NCBI RefSeq assembly: GCF_017355205.1
Contig: NZ_JADIJK010000002.1
Span: forward strand, 186,001 to 250,000
Reading direction: 5' to 3'
Origin: Bacillus sp. SD088
Lineage (GTDB): Bacteria; Bacillota; Bacilli; Bacillales; Bacillaceae_C
DNA length: 64,000 bases
The notes under the pieces are model-generated. The model had not been told where the DNA came from. It made no database searches and worked only from the letters and a program-made list of their open reading frames with translations. The position numbers and the translations under genes were made by a program. Below, piece by piece: positions 16,975-26,050 of the stretch (positions are counted from its first letter, which is position 1; each line of letters starts with the position of its first letter).

Positions 16975-17252
16975 TCTTGAACTCCCCCTTCCATACTCTC
17001 CTTTCTATCATAACTTTAATTTAATAGAGAGACTACGATCTTTTTTTAATGCATGTGTTTTATTTTACCTATTCATGGAAAACCTACATACTAAGGAAGT
17101 TTAAACGATCGAGAATCGCTTTTGTTAATTGAGAATATAGATACTAACTCCAAATTCGTCAGCTTTCATAGCTAGTATAAATTAGCGTAAACAAACTTTT
17201 TTTGATCCATAATGATAATTAATAATGAAACTTTTTAATCAATGTATAAGAT

Positions 17253-17281
17253 TTGACAAAAGATAGTTTTCATATGATAAT
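17253..17281 (+). promoter_or_regulatory. ahpC promoter
   Basis: TTGACA (17253-17258) and GATAAT (17276-17281) lie 17 nt apart, about 70 bp before the ahpC start. The transcript would begin near 17288, just before the PerR box. The rest of 16975-17348 is AT-rich with no other recognised feature. Confidence 0.65.
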
Positions 17282-17291
17282 TAATGTTGTA

Positions 17292-17306
17292 TTAGAATTA
17301 TTATAG
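17292..17306 (+). promoter_or_regulatory. PerR box
   Basis: TTAGAATTATTATAG matches the PerR consensus TTATAATNATTATAA at 12 of 14 fixed positions. It lies just downstream of the ahpC -10, where a bound repressor would block transcription until peroxide oxidises PerR. Confidence 0.7.
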
Positions 17307-17348
17307 TTAGCGACATAAAATATTAAAATATATTAGGAGGAAGAGTAT

Positions 17349-17918
17349 ATGTCTTTAATTGGAAAAAAAGTAGAACCATTCACAGCATCAGCCTACAATA
17401 GCAGCAACGGTGAGTTTATCGAAGTTAGTGATGAAAACTTAAAAGGGCAATGGAATGTTGTTTGTTTCTACCCAGCAGACTTTTCATTCGTATGCCCAAC
17501 TGAACTTGAGGACCTGCAAAATCAATATGCAGAGCTAAAAGAGCTTGGAGCTGAAGTCTATTCCGTTTCAACAGATACGCATTTCGTCCATAAAGCATGG
17601 CATGACCACTCAGATGCAATCAGTAAAATCGAATATACGATGATTGGTGACCCATCACAAACGATTTCTCGTAACTTCGATGTTTTGGATGAAGAAGCAG
17701 GGCTTGCTCAACGTGGTACATTCATTATTGATCCAGACGGTGTTGTACAAGCAGCTGAAATCAATGCAGACGGGATTGGTCGTGATGCAAGCACGCTTAT
17801 TAGTAAGATTAAAGCAGCTCAATACGTGCGTAATAATCCAGGAGAGGTTTGCCCAGCTAAATGGGAAGAAGGTTCTACAACGCTTAAACCAAGCTTAGAT
17901 CTAGTAGGTAAAATTTAA
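17349..17918 (+). CDS. ahpC: alkyl hydroperoxide reductase subunit C (peroxiredoxin)
   Basis: This 189-residue 2-Cys peroxiredoxin has peroxidatic Cys49 in [12 protein letters not shown] and resolving Cys168 in GEVCPAKW, the typical AhpC layout. It reduces hydrogen peroxide and organic hydroperoxides in the cytoplasm and is recycled by AhpF, encoded 12 bp downstream. AGGAGG lies before the ATG. A PerR box between promoter and gene predicts induction by peroxide. Confidence 0.97.
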   Translation: MSLIGKKVEPFTASAYNSSNGEFIEVSDENLKGQWNVVCFYPADFSFVCPTELEDLQNQYAELKELGAEVYSVSTDTHFVHKAWHDHSDAISKIEYTMIGDPSQTISRNFDVLDEEAGLAQRGTFIIDPDGVVQAAEINADGIGRDASTLISKIKAAQYVRNNPGEVCPAKWEEGSTTLKPSLDLVGKI

Positions 17919-17930
17919 GGAGTAGATTGA

Positions 17931-19460
17931 ATGATATTAGATGCGGAGTTAAAAGCACAATTAGAACAATATCTTCAAATGCTTGAAGGCGATGTGTTAC
18001 TAAAAGTGAGCGCGGGAACGGATCAGGTTTCCCGCGAGATGCTAGAACTAGTTGATGAGTTAGCGACTATGTCTAGTCATATTAAGGTCGAGCACGCTGA
18101 GCTTGAGAGAACACCGAGCTTTAGTCTCAACCGTATTGGAGAAGAGACTGGGATCACCTTTGCTGGTGTCCCGCTTGGCCATGAGTTCACTTCACTCGTA
18201 CTCGCCCTCCTTCAAGTAAGTGGGAGAGCCCCAAAGGTCGATCAAAAAGTCATCGATCAAGTGCAACTGATTCAAGAAACCTATCATTTTGAGACTTACG
18301 TTAGCTTAAGCTGTCAAAATTGTCCTGACGTTGTACAGGCATTAAATACAATGAGCGTTCTTAATCCTAGTATTTCCCATACTATGATTGATGGCGCAGC
18401 TTACAAAGAAGAAGTGGAAAGCAAAAACATCATGGCTGTCCCTACCGTATACCTGAATGGTGAACCATTTGGTAACGGACGTATGACGCTTGAAGAGATT
18501 CTTGCTAAGTTAGGAAGTGCTCCTGACGCATCGGAATTTGCAGATAAAGATCCGTTTGATGTGCTTGTAGTAGGAGGCGGACCTGCGGGTGCAAGTGCAG
18601 CTGTCTATGCAGCACGTAAAGGAATCCGTACAGGAATTGTTGCTGAACGCTTTGGCGGTCAGATCTTGGACACTGCTAGTATCGAAAACTTTATTAGCGT
18701 GAAGCATACAGAAGGTCCAAAACTTGCAGCGAATCTTGAAGAGCATGTAAAAGAATACAACATTGATATCATGAATTTGCAGCGTGCAAAACGTTTAGAA
18801 AAGAAAAATCAAATTGAAATTGAATTAGAAAACGGCGCTGTTCTAAAAAGTAAGACCGTTATCCTTTCAACAGGTGCCCGCTGGCGTAATATTGGCGTAC
18901 CAGGTGAGGCTGAATTCAAAAACAAGGGTGTCGCATATTGCCCTCACTGTGATGGTCCATTGTTTGAAGGAAAAGATGTAGCTGTTATTGGCGGTGGAAA
19001 TTCCGGGATTGAGGCTGCTATTGATCTTGCCGGGATTGTGAAACATGTCACAGTGCTTGAATTTTTGCCTGAATTGAAAGCTGACTCTGTCCTTCAAGAT
19101 CGTCTTAACAGCCTTCCAAATGTCACAGTTTTGAAGAATGTTCAAACAAAGGAAATTACCGGAACAGACAGTGTCAACGGCATTACCTATATTGAACGTG
19201 ATACAGAGACAGAACATCATATTGAACTATCTGGAGTATTTGTTCAGATTGGTCTCGTACCAAATACGGATTGGCTCGGTGACACCGTTGAGCGTAATAG
19301 ATTTGGGGAGATCGTTGTGAACCATCGTGGAGAAACTAATGTCCCTGGCGTATTTGCCGCTGGCGACTGTTCCACTGCTCCATTTAAGCAAATTATTATT
19401 TCGATGGGATCTGGTGCAACGGCATCGCTAAGTGCCTTCGATTACCTTGTTCGAAATTAA
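17931..19460 (+). CDS. ahpF: alkyl hydroperoxide reductase subunit F
   Basis: This 509-residue flavoprotein uses NADH to reduce AhpC. It has an N-terminal tandem thioredoxin-like domain with CQNC (Cys128, Cys131), an FAD motif (VVGGGPAGASAA), an NADH motif (VIGGGNSGIEAA) and the thioredoxin-reductase centre CPHC (Cys337, Cys340). The end of the protein keeps the FAD-binding GVFAAGDC. AAGGAG lies 7 nt before the ATG. It is in one operon with ahpC, ended by a strong hairpin. Confidence 0.96.
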   Translation: MILDAELKAQLEQYLQMLEGDVLLKVSAGTDQVSREMLELVDELATMSSHIKVEHAELERTPSFSLNRIGEETGITFAGVPLGHEFTSLVLALLQVSGRAPKVDQKVIDQVQLIQETYHFETYVSLSCQNCPDVVQALNTMSVLNPSISHTMIDGAAYKEEVESKNIMAVPTVYLNGEPFGNGRMTLEEILAKLGSAPDASEFADKDPFDVLVVGGGPAGASAAVYAARKGIRTGIVAERFGGQILDTASIENFISVKHTEGPKLAANLEEHVKEYNIDIMNLQRAKRLEKKNQIEIELENGAVLKSKTVILSTGARWRNIGVPGEAEFKNKGVAYCPHCDGPLFEGKDVAVIGGGNSGIEAAIDLAGIVKHVTVLEFLPELKADSVLQDRLNSLPNVTVLKNVQTKEITGTDSVNGITYIERDTETEHHIELSGVFVQIGLVPNTDWLGDTVERNRFGEIVVNHRGETNVPGVFAAGDCSTAPFKQIIISMGSGATASLSAFDYLVRN

Positions 19461-19463
19461 TAG

Positions 19464-19511
19464 ATGAAACTTCAAGTAGCGGGGGTTTTACTGCCTGTTA
19501 ATGTAGATAAC
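19464..19511 (+). repeat. short 3'-flank repeat, copy 2
   Basis: It starts 3 bp after the ahpF stop and reads gaaacttcaagtagcggggg...ttactgcctgttaat, closely resembling 513-557. It precedes the ahpF terminator. Confidence 0.45.
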
Positions 19512-19521
19512 TAAAGTAGAC

Positions 19522-19566
19522 AAGCCTGCTGTAAAGGGAATATCCCTTTTACAGCAGGCTTTTTTA
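19522..19566 (+). terminator. intrinsic terminator of ahpCF
   Basis: AGCCTGCTGTAAAGGG pairs with CCCTTTTACAGCAGGCT around a short loop and is followed by TTTTTT. It is a textbook strong terminator at the end of the ahpC-ahpF operon. Confidence 0.9.
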
Positions 19567-19615
19567 TCCTTTAAGTAAAAATAAAATCTTAGCTTGTGGA
19601 AAACTATCTTATGCC

Positions 19616-19650
19616 ATGTTTGTCATCCAGCTCCAGCGCCCCTTTGTTCT
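19616..19650 (-). repeat. decayed end of a type-1 repeat
   Basis: CATCCAGCTCCAGCGCCC at about 19622 is the reverse complement of the closing end of the type-1 repeat (GGGCGCTGGAGCTGGAT). No internal part remains. The surrounding 19567-19790 holds nothing else I can recognise. Confidence 0.55.
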
Positions 19651-19804
19651 CTCTTATATATTAAAAACTAAAAACTCCTATCAGTGGGACATACTTCCTC
19701 CATGCATATGAGTATAACCATTTTCCTCATAGTGCTAGAATGTTATTGAGAAGAGTAACATCTGAGATAAAAGACGACACTATTAGAAAAAAGGAGTGGT
19801 CATG

Positions 19805-20689
19805 ATGAACCAAAGTCAGTTTGAGAAAGTCAAAAACGGAAAAGGTTTTATCGCAGCACTAGACCAAAGTGGCGGCAGTACACCTAAGGCGCTAGCCGCT
19901 TATGGAATCTCAGAAGATGCCTATTCAACAGAAGATGAAATGTTCGAGTTAGTCCACAAAATGCGGACGCGTATTATCACGTCTCCTGCTTTCAACGCGA
20001 AGTATATTTTAGGGGCTATTCTTTTTGAACAAACAATGGATAGCAAAATCGAAGACATGTACACAGCCGATTATTTAGCTGAAAGAAAGGGCATTGTTCC
20101 TTTTCTTAAAATAGACAAAGGACTTGATCAAGAGAAGAATGGTGTACAACTGATGAAGCCGAATCCAGGTCTTGGGGAACTACTAAATCGCGCAAATGAA
20201 CGCCATATTTTCGGTACAAAAATGCGCTCGGTTATTAAAGAAGCGAATAGAGAAGGCATTAAAGCTGTCGTTCGCCAGCAATTCGAAATCGGCAAGCAAA
20301 TTATCGCAGCAGGACTCGTTCCGATTATCGAACCAGAAGTTGATATTAACAGCCCTGAAAAGGAAAAATGTGAAGACCTATTAAAAGCAGAACTACTAGA
20401 CCATCTCAACCAATTAGAGGAAAATGAGTATGTAATGTTAAAAATCACCATTCCTACAAAACCAAACTTATATAAAGAATTAATCGATCATCCAAAGGTC
20501 GTTCGAGTTGTAGCCCTCTCCGGAGGTTACTCCGCAGACGAAGCAAATGCAAAGCTAAAAGAAAACGTTGGCCTCATCGCCAGCTTCTCTCGTGCCCTCA
20601 GTCAAGACCTAAACAACGACCAAACAGATGAAGAATTTAACACTACCCTTGAAAAAGCCGTTCAATCTATTTACGAAGCATCTATCTAA
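19805..20689 (+). CDS. fda: fructose-1,6-bisphosphate aldolase, class I
   Basis: This 294-residue enzyme starts [20 protein letters not shown], the hallmark of the bacterial class I (Schiff-base) aldolases found in staphylococci and some bacilli. [22 protein letters not shown] and [11 protein letters not shown] are further family segments carrying the catalytic lysine region. It cleaves fructose-1,6-bisphosphate to DHAP and glyceraldehyde-3-phosphate. GGAG (19793-19796) is 8 nt before the ATG at 19805; another in-frame ATG lies one codon upstream. It is monocistronic and ends in repeat element E2. Confidence 0.93.
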   Translation: MNQSQFEKVKNGKGFIAALDQSGGSTPKALAAYGISEDAYSTEDEMFELVHKMRTRIITSPAFNAKYILGAILFEQTMDSKIEDMYTADYLAERKGIVPFLKIDKGLDQEKNGVQLMKPNPGLGELLNRANERHIFGTKMRSVIKEANREGIKAVVRQQFEIGKQIIAAGLVPIIEPEVDINSPEKEKCEDLLKAELLDHLNQLEENEYVMLKITIPTKPNLYKELIDHPKVVRVVALSGGYSADEANAKLKENVGLIASFSRALSQDLNNDQTDEEFNTTLEKAVQSIYEASI

Positions 20690-20701
20690 AGCGGCAATAA
20701 A

Positions 20702-20757
20702 GCGGGGACAGTCCCCCAATGTGTTAAAGTATTAACGCAATGGGGGACTGTCCCCCT
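20702..20757 (+). repeat. GGGGACWGTCCCC element E2
   Basis: GCGGGGACAGTCCCCCAATG, core TGTTAAAGTATTAACGC, then AATGGGGGACTGTCCCCC. The arms can form one long hairpin. It lies 13 bp after the aldolase stop and could act as its terminator. Confidence 0.85.
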
Positions 20758-20810
20758 TGTTGACTTTAATAGAAAGATAGGGTAATATTACTATGTTAAT
20801 AAAACCAATC

Positions 20811-20840
20811 AAAAAAGTATGAATTAACATGCTTTTTTTT
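20811..20840 (+). terminator. small A/T-flanked hairpin
   Basis: AAAAAAGTATG pairs with CATGCTTTTTTTT around AATTAA and ends in eight T. It lies 30 bp before the start of the peptide-binding lipoprotein and could terminate read-through from the aldolase, or attenuate that gene's own leader. Confidence 0.5.
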
Positions 20841-20870
20841 ATGTTATGTTTACGAGGGAGGATTTACTGG

Positions 20871-22448
20871 ATGAAATTTAAACACCTACACTTTCTATGC
20901 TACATTATGCTTACAGCTTTACTGGCTGTTGGGTGTAGTAGTAATGCAGACGACTCTAATAAGGGTGGAGAATCTGCAGAAGGTCAGAAAAACTATGCGG
21001 ATAAAATAGATATTGCCATTACAGCTCAACCACCAACTCTCGATGCAGCGATAACGGTCTCACAAGCGTCATTAGATATTTCACGAAATATCTTTGAAAC
21101 ATTGGTGACGTTAGATGAAAATTATGAGCCTGTTCCAATGCTAGCTGAATCGATTGATACAAGTGATGACGGTAAAACATACACCTTTCATTTAAGAGAG
21201 GGAATTAAATTCCACAACGATGATGAAATGACATCTGAAGATGTGGTAGCATCCATGAATCGTTGGTTGGAAAAATCACCGAAGGCAAAAGAACTTTTAA
21301 AGGATGCAAAATTCGAAGCAGAAGATACGTACACCGCTGTATTAACTTTACCAAAAAATTACTCTGATGTACTGATCATGATGGCTTCACAAGCTCAATT
21401 TCCAGCCATTATGCCAAAAGAAATAATTGATTCTGCTGATGCAGAAGGTGTGAAGGAATATATTGGAACTGGTCCATATAAGTTTGAAGAATGGAAGCAA
21501 GATCAATATATCCATGTAACCAAATATGACGATTATCAGGCTGTTGATGAGGAAGCTAGTGGAGTTGCAGGAAAGAAAGAAGCTTTTATCAAAGATGTAT
21601 ACTATCACTTTGTAACTGACCATTCAACGAGAATTGCTGGAATTCAAACAGGCGAATATGATCTCGCTAATAGCATTCCTATTGAAAACTATGAGCAATT
21701 ACAATCAGCAAATAATATTGAAGTTCAAGATTTTAAAGGTGGAACATTAACACTTTTCTATAACACGAATGAAGGAAGCTTAGCCGATGTAAAAATGCGC
21801 CAAGCGATTCAAACTGGATTAGAAATGGATGAAATAATGTTAGGTGCATTTGCGAACGAAGACTTGTATTCTTTAAATCCAGCTTATATGAACCCTGATC
21901 AAACACAGTGGGAAACAGAAGCTGGGCAAGATAACTATAATCAAGGCGATGTCGAGAAGGCAAAAGACTTATTGAAAGAAGCTGGTTATGATGGTGAAGA
22001 AATTACCTTACTAACAACCAGCGATTATAATGAAATGTACTCAGCAACACTTGTCGTTCAAGAACAGTTACGACAATTAGGAATGAAAGTAAAAGTAGAG
22101 AACTTCGACTTTCCAACATTCTTAGAAAAGAAAAATGATCCTTCACAATGGGATATTTTTATTACAAGTAATGGTTATCCTCTCACTCCACCACAATTAC
22201 TAGCATTAACAAAAGATTGGGCAGGAGTAGATGATTCGAAGATAACAGATTTAGTCTCGAAGATTCGCGAAGCCAAAACAGACGAAGAAGCAAGCCAGCA
22301 TTGGGATGAACTACAAGGCTACTTATATGAATATCTTCCGTCCACAGTAATTGGTCACTACAATAGCTTGTTAGCAACAACAGATAAACTTGAAGGATTT
22401 ACAATCTTAGATTATCCAATCATTTGGAATACGAAAATTGCGGAATAA
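20871..22448 (+). CDS. peptide/nickel-type ABC importer, substrate-binding lipoprotein
   Basis: This 525-residue SBP_bac_5 family protein has a lipobox LAVGC (Cys22) and the usual family segments (DIAITAQPPTLDAAITVSQA, YTFHLREGIKFHNDDEMTSE, GTGPYKFEEWKQDQYIHVTK). It binds a peptide or similar ligand outside the cell. The start at 20871 has GGGAGG 9 nt upstream; an in-frame ATG 14 codons earlier is unsupported. The matching permease and ATPase genes follow at 23061-27023, but 612 bp with a terminator-like hairpin and two long repeats intervene, so expression may be partly uncoupled. Ligand class cannot be told from the sequence. Confidence 0.92.
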   Translation: MKFKHLHFLCYIMLTALLAVGCSSNADDSNKGGESAEGQKNYADKIDIAITAQPPTLDAAITVSQASLDISRNIFETLVTLDENYEPVPMLAESIDTSDDGKTYTFHLREGIKFHNDDEMTSEDVVASMNRWLEKSPKAKELLKDAKFEAEDTYTAVLTLPKNYSDVLIMMASQAQFPAIMPKEIIDSADAEGVKEYIGTGPYKFEEWKQDQYIHVTKYDDYQAVDEEASGVAGKKEAFIKDVYYHFVTDHSTRIAGIQTGEYDLANSIPIENYEQLQSANNIEVQDFKGGTLTLFYNTNEGSLADVKMRQAIQTGLEMDEIMLGAFANEDLYSLNPAYMNPDQTQWETEAGQDNYNQGDVEKAKDLLKEAGYDGEEITLLTTSDYNEMYSATLVVQEQLRQLGMKVKVENFDFPTFLEKKNDPSQWDIFITSNGYPLTPPQLLALTKDWAGVDDSKITDLVSKIREAKTDEEASQHWDELQGYLYEYLPSTVIGHYNSLLATTDKLEGFTILDYPIIWNTKIAE

Positions 22449-22450
22449 AA

Positions 22451-22497
22451 GTGAAACTTCAATCAGTAGGAGTTTTTCCATTCCCCACTGATTTGAT
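22451..22497 (+). repeat. short 3'-flank repeat, copy 3
   Basis: It begins 2 bp after the stop of the binding-protein gene with GTGAAACTTCAATCAGTAGG, resembling copies 1 and 2. Here AATCAGTAGGAG can pair with CCCCACTGATT. Confidence 0.4.
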
Positions 22498-22504
22498 AAG
22501 ATCA

Positions 22505-22549
22505 AATCCTCCATTGTTATGATAACGATGGAGGTTTCCCTGTTTTTTT
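22505..22549 (+). terminator. intrinsic terminator after the peptide-binding protein gene
   Basis: AATCCTCCATTGTTAT pairs with ATAACGATGGAGGTTT and is followed by CCCTGTTTTTTT. It lies inside the transporter operon, so it would favour excess binding protein over permease. Confidence 0.75.
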
Positions 22550-22550
22550 A

Positions 22551-22703
22551 AGAAAAGCGCAAGCGCCCGTTTAGCGACATACAAACTTTTTAGGGGCCTG
22601 ACGAGATAAAGGAAACACAGTGAGCCTGATAAGGCGAGCTGATGTTGACTTATCGTAGGAAGGCACCGAAAGTTTGCTAGTCGCTGGGCGCTGGAGCTGG
22701 ATC
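22551..22703 (+). repeat. type-1 foldable repeat, copy B
   Basis: A 153-bp element, AGAAAAGCGCAAGCGCCC ... GTCGCTGGGCGCTGGAGC, that differs from the copy at 53708-53860 at what I read as a single base. Terminal AGCGCCCGTTTAGCGAC and GTCGCTGGGCGCT are inverted, so the whole element can fold. Confidence 0.9.
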
Positions 22704-22739
22704 AAGCATTAGCCAAAATTTATACTTTCTTACCTTATA

Positions 22740-22979
22740 AGAAAAGCGCAAGGCGCCCGCCTATCGGCGACAAGCAAATGTTCTGAACCAAAGAAAGGCG
22801 CTTTTTGCCTTTCATTGGTTCAGGCTATTTATGCAGAACATCGGCTAAGTTCGCGCCGTCCTGGCGGCAGACTCAAACGCGACGTCCTGTCGCTTCGTCT
22901 GCACTAGTACCTCCTGTACGTCGCAACGCCGACGGACTCGCTCCTGCGAGCCTCGAGCCGATGGCGCCTGGAGCTGGAC
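22740..22979 (+). repeat. type-2 foldable repeat, copy B, with GC-rich insert
   Basis: It opens AGAAAAGCGCAAGGCGCCC, has an internal hairpin (TGAACCAAAGAAAGGC against GCCTTTCATTGGTTCA) and closes GAGCCGATGGCGCCTGGAGC. Compared with the copy at 53898 it carries about 110 extra bases of high GC (roughly 22843-22950), including ACGTCCTGTCGCTTCG. Confidence 0.85.
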
Positions 22980-23060
22980 AGTTCAAAAAATGTCAGTTCT
23001 TTTTAAAAGCCAAGCATGATACGATATGAATTATTATGAATCCAAAAAGGAGGGGTCTCC

Positions 23061-24011
23061 TTGGTAGGCTATATTGTAAAACGGATTTTATCCTTAATAC
23101 CTGTATTATTTATTGTCTCAATTGCAATCTTTTTAATTGTCCATCTGACACCAGGGGATCCGGCCTCCGTTATCCTAGGAATGGAAGCAACGGAGGAACA
23201 GATTGAAGAATTGAATGAACAAATGGGGTTTAACCTCCCAATTTATAATCAGTATTTTACTTGGATAAAAGGGATCTTTCAGGGTGACTTGGGAAGGTCT
23301 TATTTCATGGATGAGCCCGTCACACAAGCCATTTTCAGTCATTTGGCTCCAACATTGTCTCTTGCCATATTAGCTGAAATTGTTGCATTGATTTTAGCGA
23401 TTCCGATCGGTATTTATGCAGCTTATCGTCGTGGATCATTGGCAGATCATTCACTTATGGTGGTCTCTTTATTAGGAATGGCCGTTCCTAGTTTCCTACT
23501 TAGTTTATTATTAATGTTGTTTGTCGGTGTAAAATTAAATTGGTTACCAATCGCTGGTTATCAACCGTTAAGCTTAGGAATTTGTGAGCATTTTAGATAC
23601 TTAATTTTACCGGCGATTTCTTTAGGGGCGATTCAAGCAGCACTTGTCGCAAGAATGACACGCTCTTCTATGCTGGAAGTTTTAAATATGAACTATATTA
23701 AAACAGCCCGTTCGAAAGGTGCAAAGGAACGAAAAGTGATTGTAAAACATGCACTTCGTAACGCATTCCTTCCCATCCTGACAGTGATTGGACAATCCTT
23801 TGGTACACTTGTAACTGGTGCAGTAGTAGTTGAAACAATTTTTAATATTCCCGGTCTGGGACAGTTAATTATTAACTCAATTGAACGAAGAGATTTCGCT
23901 GTCATACAGGGCGTTGTTCTATTTGTTACCTTTATATATGTCATGATCAACTTAATTGTAGACTTATTGTATGGGATTATTGATCCTCGCGTTAGGTTGG
24001 AACGAAAATAG
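23061..24011 (+). CDS. peptide-type ABC importer permease (OppB/DppB class)
   Basis: This 316-residue inner-membrane permease has six helices, the N-terminal MVGYIVKRILSLIPVLF typical of the DppB class, and the coupling EAA-like segment NYIKTARSKGAKERKVIVKH. The start is a TTG at 23061 with AGGAGG 7 nt upstream. Unusually, the ribosome-binding site lies in a perfect small hairpin with the start region (AAGGAG-GGGT-CTCCTT, 23047-23062). It forms the transport channel with the next gene. Confidence 0.93.
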   Translation: MVGYIVKRILSLIPVLFIVSIAIFLIVHLTPGDPASVILGMEATEEQIEELNEQMGFNLPIYNQYFTWIKGIFQGDLGRSYFMDEPVTQAIFSHLAPTLSLAILAEIVALILAIPIGIYAAYRRGSLADHSLMVVSLLGMAVPSFLLSLLLMLFVGVKLNWLPIAGYQPLSLGICEHFRYLILPAISLGAIQAALVARMTRSSMLEVLNMNYIKTARSKGAKERKVIVKHALRNAFLPILTVIGQSFGTLVTGAVVVETIFNIPGLGQLIINSIERRDFAVIQGVVLFVTFIYVMINLIVDLLYGIIDPRVRLERK

Positions 24012-24025
24012 AAAGGAGATAGCAT

Positions 24026-24928
24026 ATGGCTGCAATTCAAAAGGAAAATGAATTCCAACAAATCAAGTCTAGTCTAAAAAAACAACAACGATCATTGACC
24101 GTGAAAAGATTTTTTTCCAATAAATTAATGGTTCTTGGCGCTATCATTTTTATTTTTCTTATTGTATTTGCCTTCATTGGCCCCTTTCTCATGTCCTATG
24201 ACCCATATGCCATGGTTGTAACAGAGCGATTAAAAGCACCTAGTTCCGCGCATTTATTAGGGACAGATGAATTTGGAAGGGATCTGCTAACAAGGATTGT
24301 GTATGGAGCACGGGTTTCTATGGGAATTGGTTTAGCCGTAACACTAATTTCAGCATTCCTTGGTATGGTGATTGGACTGTATGCTAGTTTTTATAATGCA
24401 TTAGATCATATCTTAATGCGGATTTGCGATGCACTCATGTCCATTCCGGGTATTTTACTTGCGATTGCTTTAATGGCAGCATTAGGGCCATCAGCCACCA
24501 ACGTCATTATCGCTTTGAGTATCGTTTTCACCCCAAGTATTGCCCGTATCGTTCGTTCTTCCGCGTTAGTCGTCCGTGAGCAAACGTATATCGAGGCCAT
24601 GAAGGCACAAGGAGCTAGCAACTTGCGCATCATTTGGGGGCATATAGCACCTAATACTATATCACCATTAATTGTCCAGGCTACCTTTGTGTTTGCCGAA
24701 GCCATCATTTCAGAGGCAGCTCTTAGTTTCCTTGGTGCTGGGATTCCCGCTCCAGATCCTAGTTGGGGAAATATCCTATATGCAGGGAAATTAGTGATTT
24801 TTAAAGCATGGTGGATGGTTGTTTATCCTGGACTTATCATTGTTGTATCCGTATTGGGCCTTAACCTTTTAGGTGATGGCTTACGAGACTTTATAGACCC
24901 ACATACAGCAGGAAAAAATAAGCGTTAA
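24026..24928 (+). CDS. peptide-type ABC importer permease (OppC/DppC class)
   Basis: This 300-residue permease has an N-terminal OppC-type membrane segment (FFSNKLMVLGAIIFIFLIVF), the LLGTDEFGRDLLTRIVYGAR signature and the coupling region YIEAMKAQGASNLRIIWGHI. AAAGGAG lies before the ATG, 14 bp after the partner permease. It forms the second half of the channel. Confidence 0.94.
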   Translation: MAAIQKENEFQQIKSSLKKQQRSLTVKRFFSNKLMVLGAIIFIFLIVFAFIGPFLMSYDPYAMVVTERLKAPSSAHLLGTDEFGRDLLTRIVYGARVSMGIGLAVTLISAFLGMVIGLYASFYNALDHILMRICDALMSIPGILLAIALMAALGPSATNVIIALSIVFTPSIARIVRSSALVVREQTYIEAMKAQGASNLRIIWGHIAPNTISPLIVQATFVFAEAIISEAALSFLGAGIPAPDPSWGNILYAGKLVIFKAWWMVVYPGLIIVVSVLGLNLLGDGLRDFIDPHTAGKNKR

Positions 24929-25030
24929 ATAGAAGCTGTGGCAATCCGTGGTACATCCCAAAGAAGTTGCCTGCAGATCTAGAATTTTACAACTATCAAT
25001 AGTTGACTGAACGATAAAGGAGGGACACAA

Positions 25031-26050
25031 ATGAACAATCAACCACTTCTTGAAGTAAAAGATTTAAAAACTCACTTTAACACTTCACGTGGACGTGTAA
25101 CAGCTGTCGATGGAATCAGCTTCCAAGTCAATGAAGGAGAGATTCTAGGTGTTGTCGGTGAATCAGGTTGTGGGAAAAGTGTGATGTCCCAGTCGATTAT
25201 GCGACTTTTTGATGAAAAGAATACAACTGAACATGAAGGGGAAGTTCGGCTTCATGGAAAAAATCTATTAGAATTGTCAAATGCTAAGATGGGGGCGATT
25301 CGTGGAAATGAGATCTCGATGATTTTTCAAGACCCCCTTAGCTCTCTTAATCCTGTCTATACAATCGGTGATCAAATAAGAGAAGCAATTTTATTACATC
25401 AAAAGGTTTCAAAAAAGGAAGCAACAAAGAAGGCCATTGACATGCTACGTCTGACAGGGATTCCAGCACCTGAAAAACGAGTAAATGATTATCCTCATCA
25501 ATTATCTGGAGGAATGCAACAACGCGCCATGATTGCGATGGCTCTTGCTTGTCAACCAAAGCTATTAATTGCTGATGAGCCAACGACAGCCCTTGATGTT
25601 ACCATTCAGGCACAAATTTTAGATTTAATTATTGAGTTAAATAAAACATTACAGATGGGTGTTATGTTCATTACCCATGATCTTGGGGTTGTAGCTGAGA
25701 TATGCACCCGCGTGATTGTCATGTATCTTGGTCAGGTTGTGGAAGAAACAGATACAAAAAATCTATTCACCAAACCATTACATCCCTATACGAAAAGCCT
25801 AATGAAGTCTATTCCAAAGATAGATGGTGATCGGACCCAAAAGCTGCATGTCATTAAAGGATCTGTTCCTTCCTTAGAGAATGTTCCAAAAGGCTGCCGC
25901 TTTGCTTCACGCTGTCCGTTTGCCACAGATCTTTGCCGGGAAAAGGCACCTGAACTAGAAGATCATAGTGAAACTCAAAAGGTCAGATGCTGGCATTACA
26001 AAGAAATTGCGGAAAGAGAGGAGGATGATTATGTCTCTACAAGCAAATAA
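25031..26050 (+). CDS. peptide-type ABC importer ATPase (OppD/DppD class)
   Basis: This 339-residue ATPase has Walker A GESGCGKS, signature [12 protein letters not shown], Walker [14 protein letters not shown], and the C-terminal oligopeptide-transporter extension with [12 protein letters not shown] and [14 protein letters not shown] (the cysteine-rich region seen in DppD proteins, some of which hold an iron-sulfur cluster). GGAGG lies before the ATG. The 103 bp before it show no recognised feature. Its end overlaps the start of the next ATPase by 20 bp. Confidence 0.95.
   Translation: MNNQPLLEVKDLKTHFNTSRGRVTAVDGISFQVNEGEILGVVGESGCGKSVMSQSIMRLFDEKNTTEHEGEVRLHGKNLLELSNAKMGAIRGNEISMIFQDPLSSLNPVYTIGDQIREAILLHQKVSKKEATKKAIDMLRLTGIPAPEKRVNDYPHQLSGGMQQRAMIAMALACQPKLLIADEPTTALDVTIQAQILDLIIELNKTLQMGVMFITHDLGVVAEICTRVIVMYLGQVVEETDTKNLFTKPLHPYTKSLMKSIPKIDGDRTQKLHVIKGSVPSLENVPKGCRFASRCPFATDLCREKAPELEDHSETQKVRCWHYKEIAEREEDDYVSTSK

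Noticed and set aside
22805-23029. Open frame within the GC-rich part of a type-2 repeat
   Set aside because: It consists wholly of repeat sequence and has no start signal.
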